NCBI GenBank assembly: GCA_902776765.1 | Contig: CACYRP010000005.1 | Span: 1-64,000, forward strand | Source: Fibrobacter succinogenes | GTDB lineage: Bacteria > Fibrobacterota > Fibrobacteria > Fibrobacterales > Fibrobacteraceae | Direction: 5' to 3' | DNA: 64,000 bases | In this document: positions 9,685 to 17,645 of the stretch, piece by piece | How the letters are laid out: the number at the start of each line of letters is the position of its first letter | Numbering within the stretch: position 1 is the first letter of the stretch | Made by a program: the position numbers and the translations under genes | Notes under the pieces: model-generated | Database searches by the model: none | What the model saw: only the letters and a program-made list of their open reading frames with translations | What the model was told of the DNA's origin: nothing

Positions 9685-9936
9685 TTAGCGCATGCTGTCC
9701 GAAACGAACGGGAGAATAGCCATCTGACGGGCACGCTTGATAGCTTCGTTCAGCATACGCTGATACTTAGCGGAAGTGCCAGAAATGCGGCGCGGGATGA
9801 TCTTGCCACGTTCAGAGATAAAGCGACGAAGAGTCTTTTCGTCCTTGTAGTCAATGAACTTGACGTTGTTCTCGGTGAACCAGCAAGTTTTCTTGCGGCG
9901 AATACGAGTAGCCTGCTTCTTATCTTCAAAAGCCAT
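9685..9936 (-). CDS. rpsR: 30S ribosomal protein S18
   Basis: Small-subunit protein that pairs with S6 on the 16S rRNA platform. The 83 residues carry the signature from [20 protein letters not shown] to [20 protein letters not shown]. The ATG overlaps the TAA of rpsF (TAATG), so S6 and S18 are translationally coupled. [10 protein letters not shown] near the N-terminus has a single Cys, so there is no zinc-binding variant. Confidence 0.98.
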   Translation of the reverse strand: MAFEDKKQATRIRRKKTCWFTENNVKFIDYKDEKTLRRFISERGKIIPRRISGTSAKYQRMLNEAIKRARQMAILPFVSDSMR

Positions 9937-10307
9937 TATTCAGCCTCCCCTTCTTCTGCGTCAACCGGAATGATTTCTTCGGTTGTCTGTGCCTGAGTCT
10001 GGTCGTAAACGATTTCGCTCATCGGATAATCAGCGAGGGTCATCCAACGGAGAACGTTTTCGTTAAGCTTGAGAGCGGCTTCCATAGCAGCGACTGTTGC
10101 AGCTTCTGCCTTGTAGTAGAAGATGACATAGTAGCCGTGCTGGCGCTTGTTGATTGTGTAAGCGAGCTTGCGCTTGCCCCAGTCGTCACGGCGGAGAATT
10201 TCGCCGTTACCGCTAGTGATGTTCTTGCCGATGGTCTCGACTTCAGCCTTGATAGCGTCGTCAGAGATCATAGCGTCGATGATCACCATCGTTTCGTATT
10301 GTCTCAT
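9936..10307 (-). CDS. rpsF: 30S ribosomal protein S6
   Basis: Small-subunit platform protein, partner of S18. It has 123 residues: the ferredoxin-like core runs from [20 protein letters not shown] through [23 protein letters not shown] to [10 protein letters not shown], with an acidic C-terminal tail rich in Glu ([10 protein letters not shown]). AAGGGA upstream of the ATG serves as ribosome site. First gene of the operon; a strong promoter and a folded leader precede it. Confidence 0.98.
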   Translation of the reverse strand: MRQYETMVIIDAMISDDAIKAEVETIGKNITSGNGEILRRDDWGKRKLAYTINKRQHGYYVIFYYKAEAATVAAMEAALKLNENVLRWMTLADYPMSEIVYDQTQAQTTEEIIPVDAEEGEAE

Positions 10308-10380
10308 AATGAGTCCCTTTGGTCTATCGCCCGGAAACCGACATTGGCTCCGGGAGGGTTCCGAATAATTCGGTGGCGAT
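10308..10380 (-). promoter_or_regulatory. Structured rpsF leader (candidate S6:S18 autoregulatory site)
   Basis: The minus-strand leader folds on inspection. AUCGCC near the expected transcript start pairs with GGCGAU some 45 nt later. It encloses a small CCGAAU/AUUCGG hairpin and a CCCGGA/UCCGGG stem. rpsF leaders that bind the S6:S18 complex are known in many bacteria. Whether this one matches that motif needs a covariance-model search. Confidence 0.55.
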
Positions 10381-10409
10381 AATATAGAAAAAAGGGATTT
10401 TTATGTCAA
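10381..10409 (-). promoter_or_regulatory. Sigma70-type promoter of rpsF operon
   Basis: On the minus strand a perfect -35 TTGACA (10404-10409), a 17-bp spacer and -10 TATATT (10381-10386). The predicted start falls at the base of the leader structure. Confidence 0.85.
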
Positions 10410-10525
10410 ACCACGGGGGGAAGTTGGGAGTGAGGAGTGTGGAGAGGAGAGTGGTTAGAGAAAGCCTTCCTGAACAATAAGCGATAATCCACGATTTTTA
10501 TAATCGCGGCAAAGCAGCCTAATTT

Positions 10526-10562
10526 TAACCTATAACCTGAAACCTAACACCTATAACCTATT
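10526..10562. repeat. Period-7 degenerate array (CCTATAA type) at a gene 3' end
   Basis: Units CCTATAA, CCTGAAA, CCTAACA, CCTATAA and CCTATTA, 7 bp apart, run into the stop codon of the 10561-11619 gene. On the coding strand the array is TAATAGG, TTATAGG, TGTTAGG and so on. Confidence 0.75.
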
Positions 10563-11619
10563 AAATGCCGAACTGGAGACCGACAAATCCGGCTACAGCC
10601 CATTCCTTGACGCCACGATTGAAATAGCGCTGGAAAATCATTTCAAAAGAAACCCACATAGAACGTAGGTTGTTGCCAGCCCAAGGCCAAGCTTCACGCA
10701 AGTTAAAAGCAACCCCAGGACTGAAAGACACCTGTTGAGCCCATGACAAATTAAACTCATAAGCAGCAGCAGCGCTAAGTCCCAAGTAACGGAAAATGAC
10801 AAGCCCCATGCCTGCTTCTACTCCAAAAGTGAAGCCATCGAGCGAAAACATTTTTTCGCAATTTTTTTCGATTTGTAGCGAATCTGAACCATCAACGCTA
10901 GGAGCTCCGACATCAGCCGCATCCCCAAGCGCCCCATTCTTCGAGCCTCCATCGCGAAGTTCCTTACGGAATTCCGAAAGGTCGGTCGTTTCTAATCCGA
11001 ACAAAGGAGAAATATAAAAGTCAGCACCCGTAAAGCCTCGATGGAAACGAACGTTCAAGCGGTAGCGCTGATACATGAGCATGACATCGCTATCCAAAGT
11101 TCCACCAAAAAAGCGCACATCAAGACCGCCAGTAATAAAATCTTTGTAATGGTATTCCAACTGGCCCTGCCACACGCCCAAACAATCGCAATCCTTGGAA
11201 GCATTAAATAGCCCCGCCCCAACGCCAACAGAAAGGCCTTCACCTAGAAATGCGGACTGATGCGGCAGAGGGACATTGCACTCTTCCTTGCGAACGGGCT
11301 TTGCCGATTCCGGCATAATAACGTAAACCGTATCTACAACAGTGTCTCGTACAACCGCGTTTTTTTCTGTATTTTCTGCAACTTCGGAAGTCGGCGCAAC
11401 AGAAGACGTTGAAATAGGAACCAACGTCGCCGATGGTGAAGCTGGCGCCACCGAAGCGGGCGCATTCGTTGATTTATCCACGGACTTTGGTGTAGATTTT
11501 TTTGCGACTACAGTTGTTTTCTCTTTTTTGGTCTGCGAGCGCGAACGAGCAGAACCGGAGCTTTTAGCTTCGGCATAGACATTCAGAATCAGCAAAAGAA
11601 CTAAAAAAAGAATTCGCAC
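10561..11619 (-). CDS. Exported hypothetical protein, Ser/Thr/Pro linker and beta-barrel-like domain
   Basis: Not recognised. The only plausible start is GTG at 11617-11619, giving signal peptide MRILFLVLLLILNVYAEA. Residues 20-90 are a Lys/Ser/Thr/Pro/Ala-rich linker. VVRDTVVDTVYVIMPESAK resembles the HDTL/RDTV strand repeats of the 52966-53604 gene. The remaining 240 residues have alternating beta-strand pattern (YHYKDFITGGLDVRFFGG, RYRLNVRFHRGF, FVGLQFGI at the end) and look like an outer-membrane beta-barrel. Period-7 arrays flank the gene on both sides. Confidence 0.7.
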   Translation of the reverse strand: MRILFLVLLLILNVYAEAKSSGSARSRSQTKKEKTTVVAKKSTPKSVDKSTNAPASVAPASPSATLVPISTSSVAPTSEVAENTEKNAVVRDTVVDTVYVIMPESAKPVRKEECNVPLPHQSAFLGEGLSVGVGAGLFNASKDCDCLGVWQGQLEYHYKDFITGGLDVRFFGGTLDSDVMLMYQRYRLNVRFHRGFTGADFYISPLFGLETTDLSEFRKELRDGGSKNGALGDAADVGAPSVDGSDSLQIEKNCEKMFSLDGFTFGVEAGMGLVIFRYLGLSAAAAYEFNLSWAQQVSFSPGVAFNLREAWPWAGNNLRSMWVSFEMIFQRYFNRGVKEWAVAGFVGLQFGI

Positions 11620-11637
11620 GAGTGTAATTTAATAAAT

Positions 11638-11670
11638 AGTGATTAGTGGATGGTGGTTAGTGGTTAGGTT
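11638..11670. repeat. Period-7 degenerate array (TTAGTGG type) at a gene 5' end
   Basis: Units TTAGTGG, ATGGTGG, TTAGTGG and TTAGGTT are 7 bp apart, just upstream of the GTG start of the preceding feature. On the coding strand the unit is CCACTAA. Confidence 0.65.
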
Positions 11671-11743
11671 TTCAGAGTTTGAGGAGTCTTTCATTTCGGA
11701 TTCACGGCATTTTTCGCCATCCCAATCGAGTGGAGTGTTTTCG

Positions 11744-12760
11744 TCAATGGGCAGGAATGGAATCGCCATCTCTGCCAGCCTCCACCTGTTGGATTAGAGC
11801 GTTTTCAATTTCTGCACATTTTTCGGAGACTTCATAAGACGAAAGTTCAGTAAAAGTTTCGCGAGGAGGCATAAAACTTTCGAACGTTTTTTCAATCGTC
11901 ACGGCATCGTGCACGCGAGAATGTTTAGCGTTGGGGAAATACAGACGGCGGCGTGTTTTGCGCTTGTAGTCTTTGAGCACGACCGATGAGCCATAACCGT
12001 CTAAAATATCTGCTGTGGAGAATTCCTGGCCGTAATCTTCAATAGATTTTTTCAGTTTCCGGACGATAGCAGATTTTTCAACATCCATTAAAATCCAATT
12101 GCCCACGGCATCACCACCGTGCCGAACCGTCAACAGATTTTTAGTGGTATCATACTGAACATCGGCACACTCGCTGTAACCGAATTGAAAAAAGACCGAA
12201 TCCTTCCGTTCGAGAAAAGAAACGCTTCGTGAATCGTCGCCCCAAGCATCAGCTATCGAAAAATACATTTCGTAATCCGCGCCCTGGGAAACGTTTAACC
12301 CAGCTTGCTCCAAAGGTTCGTCAGAGATTTCACCATAAGGATGAGCCATGATACACCACCCAAAAGACCATAAAAGTAGCATTGGAATTATAACCACAAG
12401 TGGCAGCAACAATTTACAATAAAGTCTTTTCGAATCAAAATTTTTGCCGAACAAGCTACAAGCAAAAAAGAATGCTATATAAAGGAGCATCACTAAAAAA
12501 GGCATCGCTATTGAAACAAAATTTTCAACCATGATGTCTTCATCGGCTTTATAAACAAAGATAACATAGCCACATACAAGGGCACACAGGAGAACGCTCC
12601 ACAAAGAAAGCCAAAGCTTTTTCAAGCGAAATTTTTCATAAAATAAAGCAAACAGGAAACCTAATAAATGAGGCAAGAATGCCAAAGAAAACACGCACAA
12701 AATGCCACAAAAGTCGGGATCGTCGTATAATTCGAGCATTTGCCAAAAGAAATTTATCAT
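11744..12760 (-). CDS. Hypothetical membrane protein
   Basis: Not recognised. The start is taken as ATG 12758-12760 (MINFFWQMLELYDDPDFCGI) because the longer frame begins with TTG. The N-terminal 145 residues hold four hydrophobic segments (ILCVFSLAFLPHLLGFLFAL, LSLWSVLLCALVCGYVIFVY, FVSIAMPFLVMLLYIAFFFA, LLLPLVVIIPMLLLWSFGW). A soluble domain of about 190 residues follows, rich in Asp/Glu/Ser, with strand-like segments (DYEMYFSIADAWGDDSRSVS). Base composition is poorer in GC than the neighbouring trpS. It has no evident operon partner. Confidence 0.6.
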   Translation of the reverse strand: MINFFWQMLELYDDPDFCGILCVFSLAFLPHLLGFLFALFYEKFRLKKLWLSLWSVLLCALVCGYVIFVYKADEDIMVENFVSIAMPFLVMLLYIAFFFACSLFGKNFDSKRLYCKLLLPLVVIIPMLLLWSFGWCIMAHPYGEISDEPLEQAGLNVSQGADYEMYFSIADAWGDDSRSVSFLERKDSVFFQFGYSECADVQYDTTKNLLTVRHGGDAVGNWILMDVEKSAIVRKLKKSIEDYGQEFSTADILDGYGSSVVLKDYKRKTRRRLYFPNAKHSRVHDAVTIEKTFESFMPPRETFTELSSYEVSEKCAEIENALIQQVEAGRDGDSIPAH

Positions 12761-12834
12761 AAAGTTCAATATACACAAAGGCCCTTGGCATAAAGCCGAG
12801 AGCCTTGTAAAATGTTTTAAAAGGGAGATGCCCG

Positions 12835-12996
12835 GTTCCTTCGACTTCGCTCAGGACAGGCTCCGCCGGGCATGACAAGCGCCGAAGCCGAGCGGTCTTA
12901 TTGGTGAGCCATAAACGACCCGTATCAACGGGTCGTGTTGGCGAAAGCGAGCGCCAATCACATATTTCTATATGATTCTAGGCGCGAGCGGTCTTA
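12835..12996. repeat. Intergenic dispersed repeats before trpS 3' end
   Basis: Three elements lie here. A TTCCTTCGACTTCGCTCAGG-type element occupies 12836-12876. GGTGAGCC followed by a hairpin of CGACCCG and CGGGTCG around TATCAA occupies 12903-12955, and a second copy lies at 45368-45419. GAGCGGTCTTATT occurs twice (about 12889 and 12985). No gene is seen. Confidence 0.65.
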
Positions 12997-13992
12997 TTAG
13001 TAAGTTCCTAACAAATGACGCACGCGGTCCATCATGACCTTTGCCTTGGCGCGAGCGCGTTCCTTACCGTAAGCGAGAATCTTTTCGATTTCGTCGGTAT
13101 GGTCGAGCAAGTAGAAGTACTTTTCGCGAGCGGCACCGAGATGTTCTTCGAGGACATTCTGGAGTTCCTGCTTGGCGTGGCCCCAGCCCATGCCGCCTGC
13201 ACGATAGCGGGCTGCAAGAGCTTCGGTCTGTTCCGGTGTTGCAAAGAGCTTGTACAACTTAAACACGTTGCAAGTATCCGGATCCTTCGGTTCTTCGATG
13301 CCCTGGGAATTCGTCACGATCTTGCCGAGACGCTTCTTGAGAGCCTTCGGTTCGAGGAAGATGTCAATATAGTTGTCGTAGGACTTGCTCATCTTGCGAC
13401 CGTCAAGACCCGGGATAACGCCAGTGGATTCCTGGAAAACCGGTTCCGGAACGGTGAACACTTCTTCGCCAAAGTGCTTATTGAACTTGATAGCGATATC
13501 GCGAGCAAATTCCACGTGCTGCTTCTGGTCCTTGCCCACCGGCACGATGTCGGCGCTGAACATAAGGATGTCGGCATCCATGAGGCACGGGTAGCAGTAA
13601 AGACCCATGTTCACGTTGGAATCCACATCAACGCCAGCAGCGGTGTTGGCTTCGACCTTTGCCTTGTAGGCGTGGGCGCGGTTCATGAAGCCCTTCGGCG
13701 TGAAGCAGCTGAGAGCCCAGCTAAGTTCAAAGATTTCAGGAATATCGCTCTGCTTGTAGAACAGGGATTCTTCTGGATTGAGGCCGAGAGCGAGCCAAGT
13801 GGCTGCGACCTTGTAGATATTTGCGCGCATTTCGGCGCCGTTCTGCACAGTCGTCAAAGCGTGATAGTCCGCAATGAAATAGACCGTGTCATAAGTCTTT
13901 GTAAGTTCAAGAGCCGGGCGGATAGCGCCCACATAATTGCCGAGATGGGGAGTACCCGTCGGCTTGATACCGGTAAGAGAAATCTTTTTCAT
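12997..13992 (-). CDS. trpS: Tryptophan--tRNA ligase
   Basis: Charges tRNA-Trp with tryptophan in the cytoplasm. It is a class Ic synthetase of normal length (331 residues from the chosen start). The start is ATG 13990-13992 (MKKISLTGIKPTGTPHLGNY) since the longer frame opens with TTG. The HIGH-type signature is PHLGN near residue 15, and the KMSKS loop is intact as GRKMSKSYDN. Other hallmarks are YFIADYHALTT, CYPCLMDADILMFSADIVPVGKDQKQHVEFARDIA and a C-terminal helical anticodon region. It reads as a single gene; the C-terminus is at RVRHLLGTY. Confidence 0.98.
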   Translation of the reverse strand: MKKISLTGIKPTGTPHLGNYVGAIRPALELTKTYDTVYFIADYHALTTVQNGAEMRANIYKVAATWLALGLNPEESLFYKQSDIPEIFELSWALSCFTPKGFMNRAHAYKAKVEANTAAGVDVDSNVNMGLYCYPCLMDADILMFSADIVPVGKDQKQHVEFARDIAIKFNKHFGEEVFTVPEPVFQESTGVIPGLDGRKMSKSYDNYIDIFLEPKALKKRLGKIVTNSQGIEEPKDPDTCNVFKLYKLFATPEQTEALAARYRAGGMGWGHAKQELQNVLEEHLGAAREKYFYLLDHTDEIEKILAYGKERARAKAKVMMDRVRHLLGTY

Positions 13993-14348
13993 AGGGTGCA
14001 ATTTAGGAAATTTTAGGAAACCGTAAGCGTAAAACCATTGCGAAGCATCGCAAATCTACCGCGAACCAAGAACAAAATGCGTCACCACAACGCCCCAAAA
14101 AGCTGTTTTTGCACATTAAAAGTTCGCTCGCACCTGATTTTCCGTCTAATTAGTTTAATTTATCCAAACAATTAACGTAAGAAACGCACAATCCATACGT
14201 AAAAATCGCCAGAAATCAGCGATAAATATTTCAATGCACAAATTTTTTAGCAAAAAATCTCATTCTTTGCTGAAATATGTCATGTTTTATGCAATTCAGC
14301 AACAGAATGATACACATTTCGTTTCTTTTAATTACATTTCTTTTCCAA
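13993..14348. other. Divergent intergenic region between trpS and the RNase D gene
   Basis: No gene is seen in 356 bp. A perfect inverted repeat TTGCGA / TCGCAA sits at 14038-14053, ahead of trpS. A direct repeat of TTTCCTAAA (minus strand) lies just before the trpS ATG. The half nearer the RNase D gene is AT-rich and must hold its promoter, but no convincing -35/-10 pair was found. A reading frame extending the RNase D gene upstream to 14277 has no supporting ribosome site. Confidence 0.5.
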
Positions 14349-15506
14349 ATGATGAAAGACGAGAAATACATATTGGTAGATAGCGAAGAATCGCTGGCAA
14401 GTTTGCTTGCCGATTTGGAGCAATACGACATGGCCGCCGTCGATACCGAAGCGGATTCCATGTACCATTACACGGCTCGTCTCTGCCTCATCCAGATTAC
14501 CATTGGCGAACACCATTATATTGTGGACCCGCTTTGTGGGCTGGACCTTGCACCGCTGTTCAAGGCACGTGCAATGCAGACGCTGATTTTCCATGGTGCA
14601 GATTACGACCTGAGACTTTTGTGGCAGACTTACGGTTTTTCGCCGAAGAGCATTTTCGACACGATGCTCGCCGCAAAGATTTTGGGAGAACAGCACCTCG
14701 GGCTTGCCGATTTGGTCAAGGAATATTTTGGAGACGAACTCAAAAAGGAAAACCAGAGAGCCGACTGGACGATTCGACCACTTTCGCTGGACATGTGCGA
14801 ATACGCCATCCACGATACATTTTATCTACACGAACTTTGTGCGATATTAGCAGAAAAATTGCAACAAGCCGGACGCATGTGCTGGCTTACGGAACAGTGC
14901 AACGCGCTCATTGAGCATGCGAAAGCACCGAATGTACCCAAAAAGGATCCGTGGCGCATTACCGGTTCTAGCATTTACGGACCGTGCGCATTGAACATTC
15001 TCAAGCATTTGTGGGAATGGCGCGAAAAGCAGGCCGAAGAACTCGACCGTCCGCCTTACAAGGTAATGCAAGCGGAACTGATGCTCGCGATTGTCAACGC
15101 CCAAAATTCGCATTTCCCGGAAGTTGACGAAAAATTTTTGCCAAAACTCCCCCGCAACTTTAAGGGGGATCGTTTGGAATCGTTCCTCAACATGCTCCGC
15201 GAAGCAGTTGCCGAGCCTGAATGTGATTGGCCAATGCGACTCCCCAAGGCTCCACCACCGCCGGTCATTCCGCATTCGGATTTGCTCAGTGCACTCAAAG
15301 TTTGGCGTGATGAAAAAGCCGAGGAACTGAAAATCGATGCAGCGCTCCTTGCGAACAAATCGCAATTAATTTGGCTTGCCGCTCCGGGCAACATTCCTTG
15401 GCAAACCCGCTACGAAGACGCACACCTGATGCATTGGCAACAAAATATTTGGAACGAAATTTTGCGTGACAAATTGCCCACGGCAAAGCGTATTGGCGAA
15501 GAATAA
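14349..15506 (+). CDS. Ribonuclease D family 3'-5' exonuclease
   Basis: Probable 3'-5' exoribonuclease of the DEDD superfamily, acting in tRNA 3' maturation or RNA decay. The start is set at the double ATG 14349/14352 (MMKDEKYILVDSEESL). The first acidic motif is AAVDTEADSMYHY, then FHGADYDLRLLWQTYG (motif II) and a motif III region MCEYAIHDTFYLHEL, where the usual YAxxD motif reads YAIHD. Residues 195-380 contain HRDC-like helical segments (WEWREKQAEELDRPPYKVM, then WRDEKAEELKIDAALLANK). Length is about right for RNase D (370-390). The 5-FCL-like gene starts 12 nt downstream, so the two are likely cotranscribed. Confidence 0.88.
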   Translation: MMKDEKYILVDSEESLASLLADLEQYDMAAVDTEADSMYHYTARLCLIQITIGEHHYIVDPLCGLDLAPLFKARAMQTLIFHGADYDLRLLWQTYGFSPKSIFDTMLAAKILGEQHLGLADLVKEYFGDELKKENQRADWTIRPLSLDMCEYAIHDTFYLHELCAILAEKLQQAGRMCWLTEQCNALIEHAKAPNVPKKDPWRITGSSIYGPCALNILKHLWEWREKQAEELDRPPYKVMQAELMLAIVNAQNSHFPEVDEKFLPKLPRNFKGDRLESFLNMLREAVAEPECDWPMRLPKAPPPPVIPHSDLLSALKVWRDEKAEELKIDAALLANKSQLIWLAAPGNIPWQTRYEDAHLMHWQQNIWNEILRDKLPTAKRIGEE

Positions 15507-15518
15507 TAAAGGTTTTAA

Positions 15519-16103
15519 ATGGCAGCGTCCATAGTAATTGTAATCCTAGTGTTGCTGATTTTCGGCAGCAGTCCTATTGTCGAGATGATTTTGAAAATGC
15601 GCCGCATGAAAAAGGGCGACGACATTATCAAGGAACCGTGGCAAGAAATCCACGACATTCCGGGCTACCACGACGCAAGGAACATAGCCGCGTTCTACCC
15701 GCTCAAGGGCGAGCCGAATATCATGCCAATCCTTGAGGAACTAGCGATCGAGGGCCGCTTGTTGCTCCCCAAATGCGAGGGCGACGGCATCATGAACTTT
15801 TACAAAATAAGCAATCTCAAGAAGGACTTGATCAAGGGACACTATGGGATCATGGAGCCCCGCGAAGGAATCGAGAAGTTCGAAGGCGACATTCCTGTAT
15901 TCCTGGTTCCCGGCGTCAAGTTCAATTGGGACGGGAGCAGACAAGGGCACGGCAAGGGCTACTACGACAGGTTCCTCGCCAAACACCCGAATTCGTTCAA
16001 AGCAGGCATCATGACTCCGGCGCAGCTTTACAAAGAACCGCTTGAGCAAAAAGAAACCGACGTGAAGATGCACACGGTAATTGCTTGCAGAGAAAGATAC
16101 TAG
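15519..16103 (+). CDS. 5-formyltetrahydrofolate cyclo-ligase family protein with N-terminal membrane segment
   Basis: Family members convert 5-formyl-THF to 5,10-methenyl-THF using ATP. The C-terminal family signature is intact: PVFLVPGVKFNWDGSRQGHGKGYYDRFL, where GHGKGYYDRFL matches the G[RK]G.GYYDR box. AAFYPLKGEPNIMPIL matches the substrate-binding N-lobe. Odd feature: residues 1-25 (MAASIVIVILVLLIFGSSPI) form a hydrophobic anchor in place of the usual basic helix, followed by MRRMKKGDD. That suggests a membrane-tethered or divergent enzyme. At 194 residues the length is normal. AAAGG 8 nt before the ATG supports the start. Confidence 0.8.
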   Translation: MAASIVIVILVLLIFGSSPIVEMILKMRRMKKGDDIIKEPWQEIHDIPGYHDARNIAAFYPLKGEPNIMPILEELAIEGRLLLPKCEGDGIMNFYKISNLKKDLIKGHYGIMEPREGIEKFEGDIPVFLVPGVKFNWDGSRQGHGKGYYDRFLAKHPNSFKAGIMTPAQLYKEPLEQKETDVKMHTVIACRERY

Positions 16104-16191
16104 CACGCAACAAGACGAGCAAATTCTAAATTTTGAAGTTGAATAAATAGTTCCGAGTTACTGTGGCGACTTCGGCGCAGTTCTAAGTTTC

Positions 16192-16313
16192 AAGTTACTA
16201 GTTACTAGATTTTTCTTTTAGATTCTACTAGTAACTAGTAACTAGTAACTATTAACTAGTAACTAAATTCTAATAACTAGCCCGAAGGGCGAAGTAACTA
16301 TTAACTAGTAACA
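16192..16313. repeat. Long period-7 array (ACTAGTA type) upstream of SpoU gene
   Basis: Tandem AGTTACT and ACTAGTA units at 7-bp spacing form two blocks (16192-16208, 16227-16265). A short third block (16294-16313) follows CTAGCCCGAAGGGCGAAG. The unit contains the palindrome ACTAGT. This is the longest array of its class in the window and sits just before the ribosome site of the methyltransferase gene. Confidence 0.75.
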
Positions 16314-16338
16314 AAAAGAAACATGGAGAATCCAGAAA

Positions 16339-17511
16339 ATGAGTTTCAACAATGACGACAGCCGTCGCGGTTTTGGCAACGATCGCAAGCGCAATTTTGG
16401 CCGCTCCCCGCGCCCGAATTTTGACGAAAACAGGTTCAACCGCGAACACCCGGACGACGAACCGGCCAACCGCTCAGAACGCAACGATCGCGTAAATCGC
16501 AGTTTTGGCGAACGCGCAGACCGCCGCAGTTTTGAACGCGCTCCGGAACGCCGAGGTGGCATCGGAAGCCAGGCTCACCTCCGTCGCGACCGCGACAATT
16601 TCGCCAGCCGTCCGAGCCGTTTCGAAGAACGCGCAGAACACCATAGCTTAAGCGACCGCCCTACATTTGACGACCGTCGCGATTTCAACAGCGAGCGCCG
16701 CAGCTTTAACGAAAACCGCACAACACCAGATGGCGTTGTCCCCGCAGTCGGCGATGCCGATGCAGCACCGCAGGTTGCCGTCGGTGGAATCAAAGAAGTT
16801 GAAGAACTTTTGAACAAGAGCCCGCTGCAGGTCCACCGCGTGCTCTTTATGCACAAGTCCGGCAACCCGAAGCTCTATGAACTCCAGAAGCTTGCCAAAC
16901 GCGCCCATGTGCACGTTCAGCAGGTCGATTCTAAGATTCTCGATAGCTACGCCCGCCCGAACCACGGCGTTGTAGCACTCATGAACGAAAAGGAACTTCT
17001 CAACTGGATGGACGTCCGCGAAGAATTTTTCAAGGCCCGCGACACCGGCGAAAAGAAACTTATCGCTGTTGCAACCAACATCGAAGACCCGCGTAACCTT
17101 GGCGCCTGCATCCGTAGCTCGCTTGCCCTGGGTGTCGACATTCTGCTCCTCCCCGCGAAAGGAATGTGCGGCATCACACCGAGCGTCGCCCGAACCTCTG
17201 CAGGCGCCCTCGAAAAGCTCCGCATCTGCCGTCCGGACAATCTCGAAGGCGCCATTGGCGAACTCAAGATGGCCGGTTACCAGATTTTGGGACTCGATGC
17301 CGACACCGAAACAAACCTCGCCGGCTTTGACTTTGCCGACCACGTTGTTCTTGCTGTCGGCGGCGAAGACGTAGGCCTCCCCCCGTTCATCAAAAAACAG
17401 TGCGATGCCGTACTCCGCATCCCGATGAAACCCGAAGCTCATTCCTACAATGCTTCCGTTGCGCTCTCCCTCGGCCTTTACGAATACGCCCGCTTGCGCA
17501 TAAAGGCATAA
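16339..17511 (+). CDS. SpoU/TrmH-family RNA 2'-O-ribose methyltransferase with Arg-rich N-terminal tail
   Basis: SAM-dependent rRNA or tRNA ribose methyltransferase (RlmB/TrmH-like). GGAG at 16325-16328 supports this ATG. Residues 1-140 are a disordered tail rich in Arg, Asp, Asn and Phe (RRGFGNDRKRNFGRSPRP, FDDRRDFNSERRSFNENR). Residues 150-230 are the L30e-like substrate-binding domain (LQVHRVLFMHKSGNPKLYEL). The SpoU fold follows with motif 1 NIEDPRNLGACIRS (about residue 247), motif 2 VVLAVGGEDVGLPP and motif 3 PMKPEAHSYNASVALSLGLYEY, which form the knotted SAM site. The tail is much longer than in typical RlmB (about 245 residues). Exact target base cannot be told. Confidence 0.9.
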   Translation: MSFNNDDSRRGFGNDRKRNFGRSPRPNFDENRFNREHPDDEPANRSERNDRVNRSFGERADRRSFERAPERRGGIGSQAHLRRDRDNFASRPSRFEERAEHHSLSDRPTFDDRRDFNSERRSFNENRTTPDGVVPAVGDADAAPQVAVGGIKEVEELLNKSPLQVHRVLFMHKSGNPKLYELQKLAKRAHVHVQQVDSKILDSYARPNHGVVALMNEKELLNWMDVREEFFKARDTGEKKLIAVATNIEDPRNLGACIRSSLALGVDILLLPAKGMCGITPSVARTSAGALEKLRICRPDNLEGAIGELKMAGYQILGLDADTETNLAGFDFADHVVLAVGGEDVGLPPFIKKQCDAVLRIPMKPEAHSYNASVALSLGLYEYARLRIKA

Positions 17512-17577
17512 AAGTCCTTTTTTTGAGACAAAATCGCCGTTGTAAGATTGTAAACACAAACAACGCGTAAACAGAAT

Positions 17578-17607
17578 TAAACACACCTCTTTTACAGAGG
17601 TGCGTTT
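17578..17607. terminator. Hairpin between SpoU and CotH genes
   Basis: Stem CACCTCT / AGAGGTG with a 5-nt loop is extended by TAAAC / GTTTA across one mismatch, followed by TATATTT. It is a likely terminator of the methyltransferase gene, though it is only about 40 bp before the next start and could belong to that leader. Confidence 0.5.
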
Positions 17608-17645
17608 ATATTTAGGTGGGATGGATAAGGAGTGTGGATAGCTTT

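Noticed and set aside
13015..14016. 333-codon plus-strand frame opposite trpS
   Set aside because: Antisense shadow of a complete synthetase with HIGH and KMSKS motifs.
16192..16313. CRISPR or att array
   Set aside because: Units are 7 bp and contiguous without spacers; no integrase or cas gene nearby.
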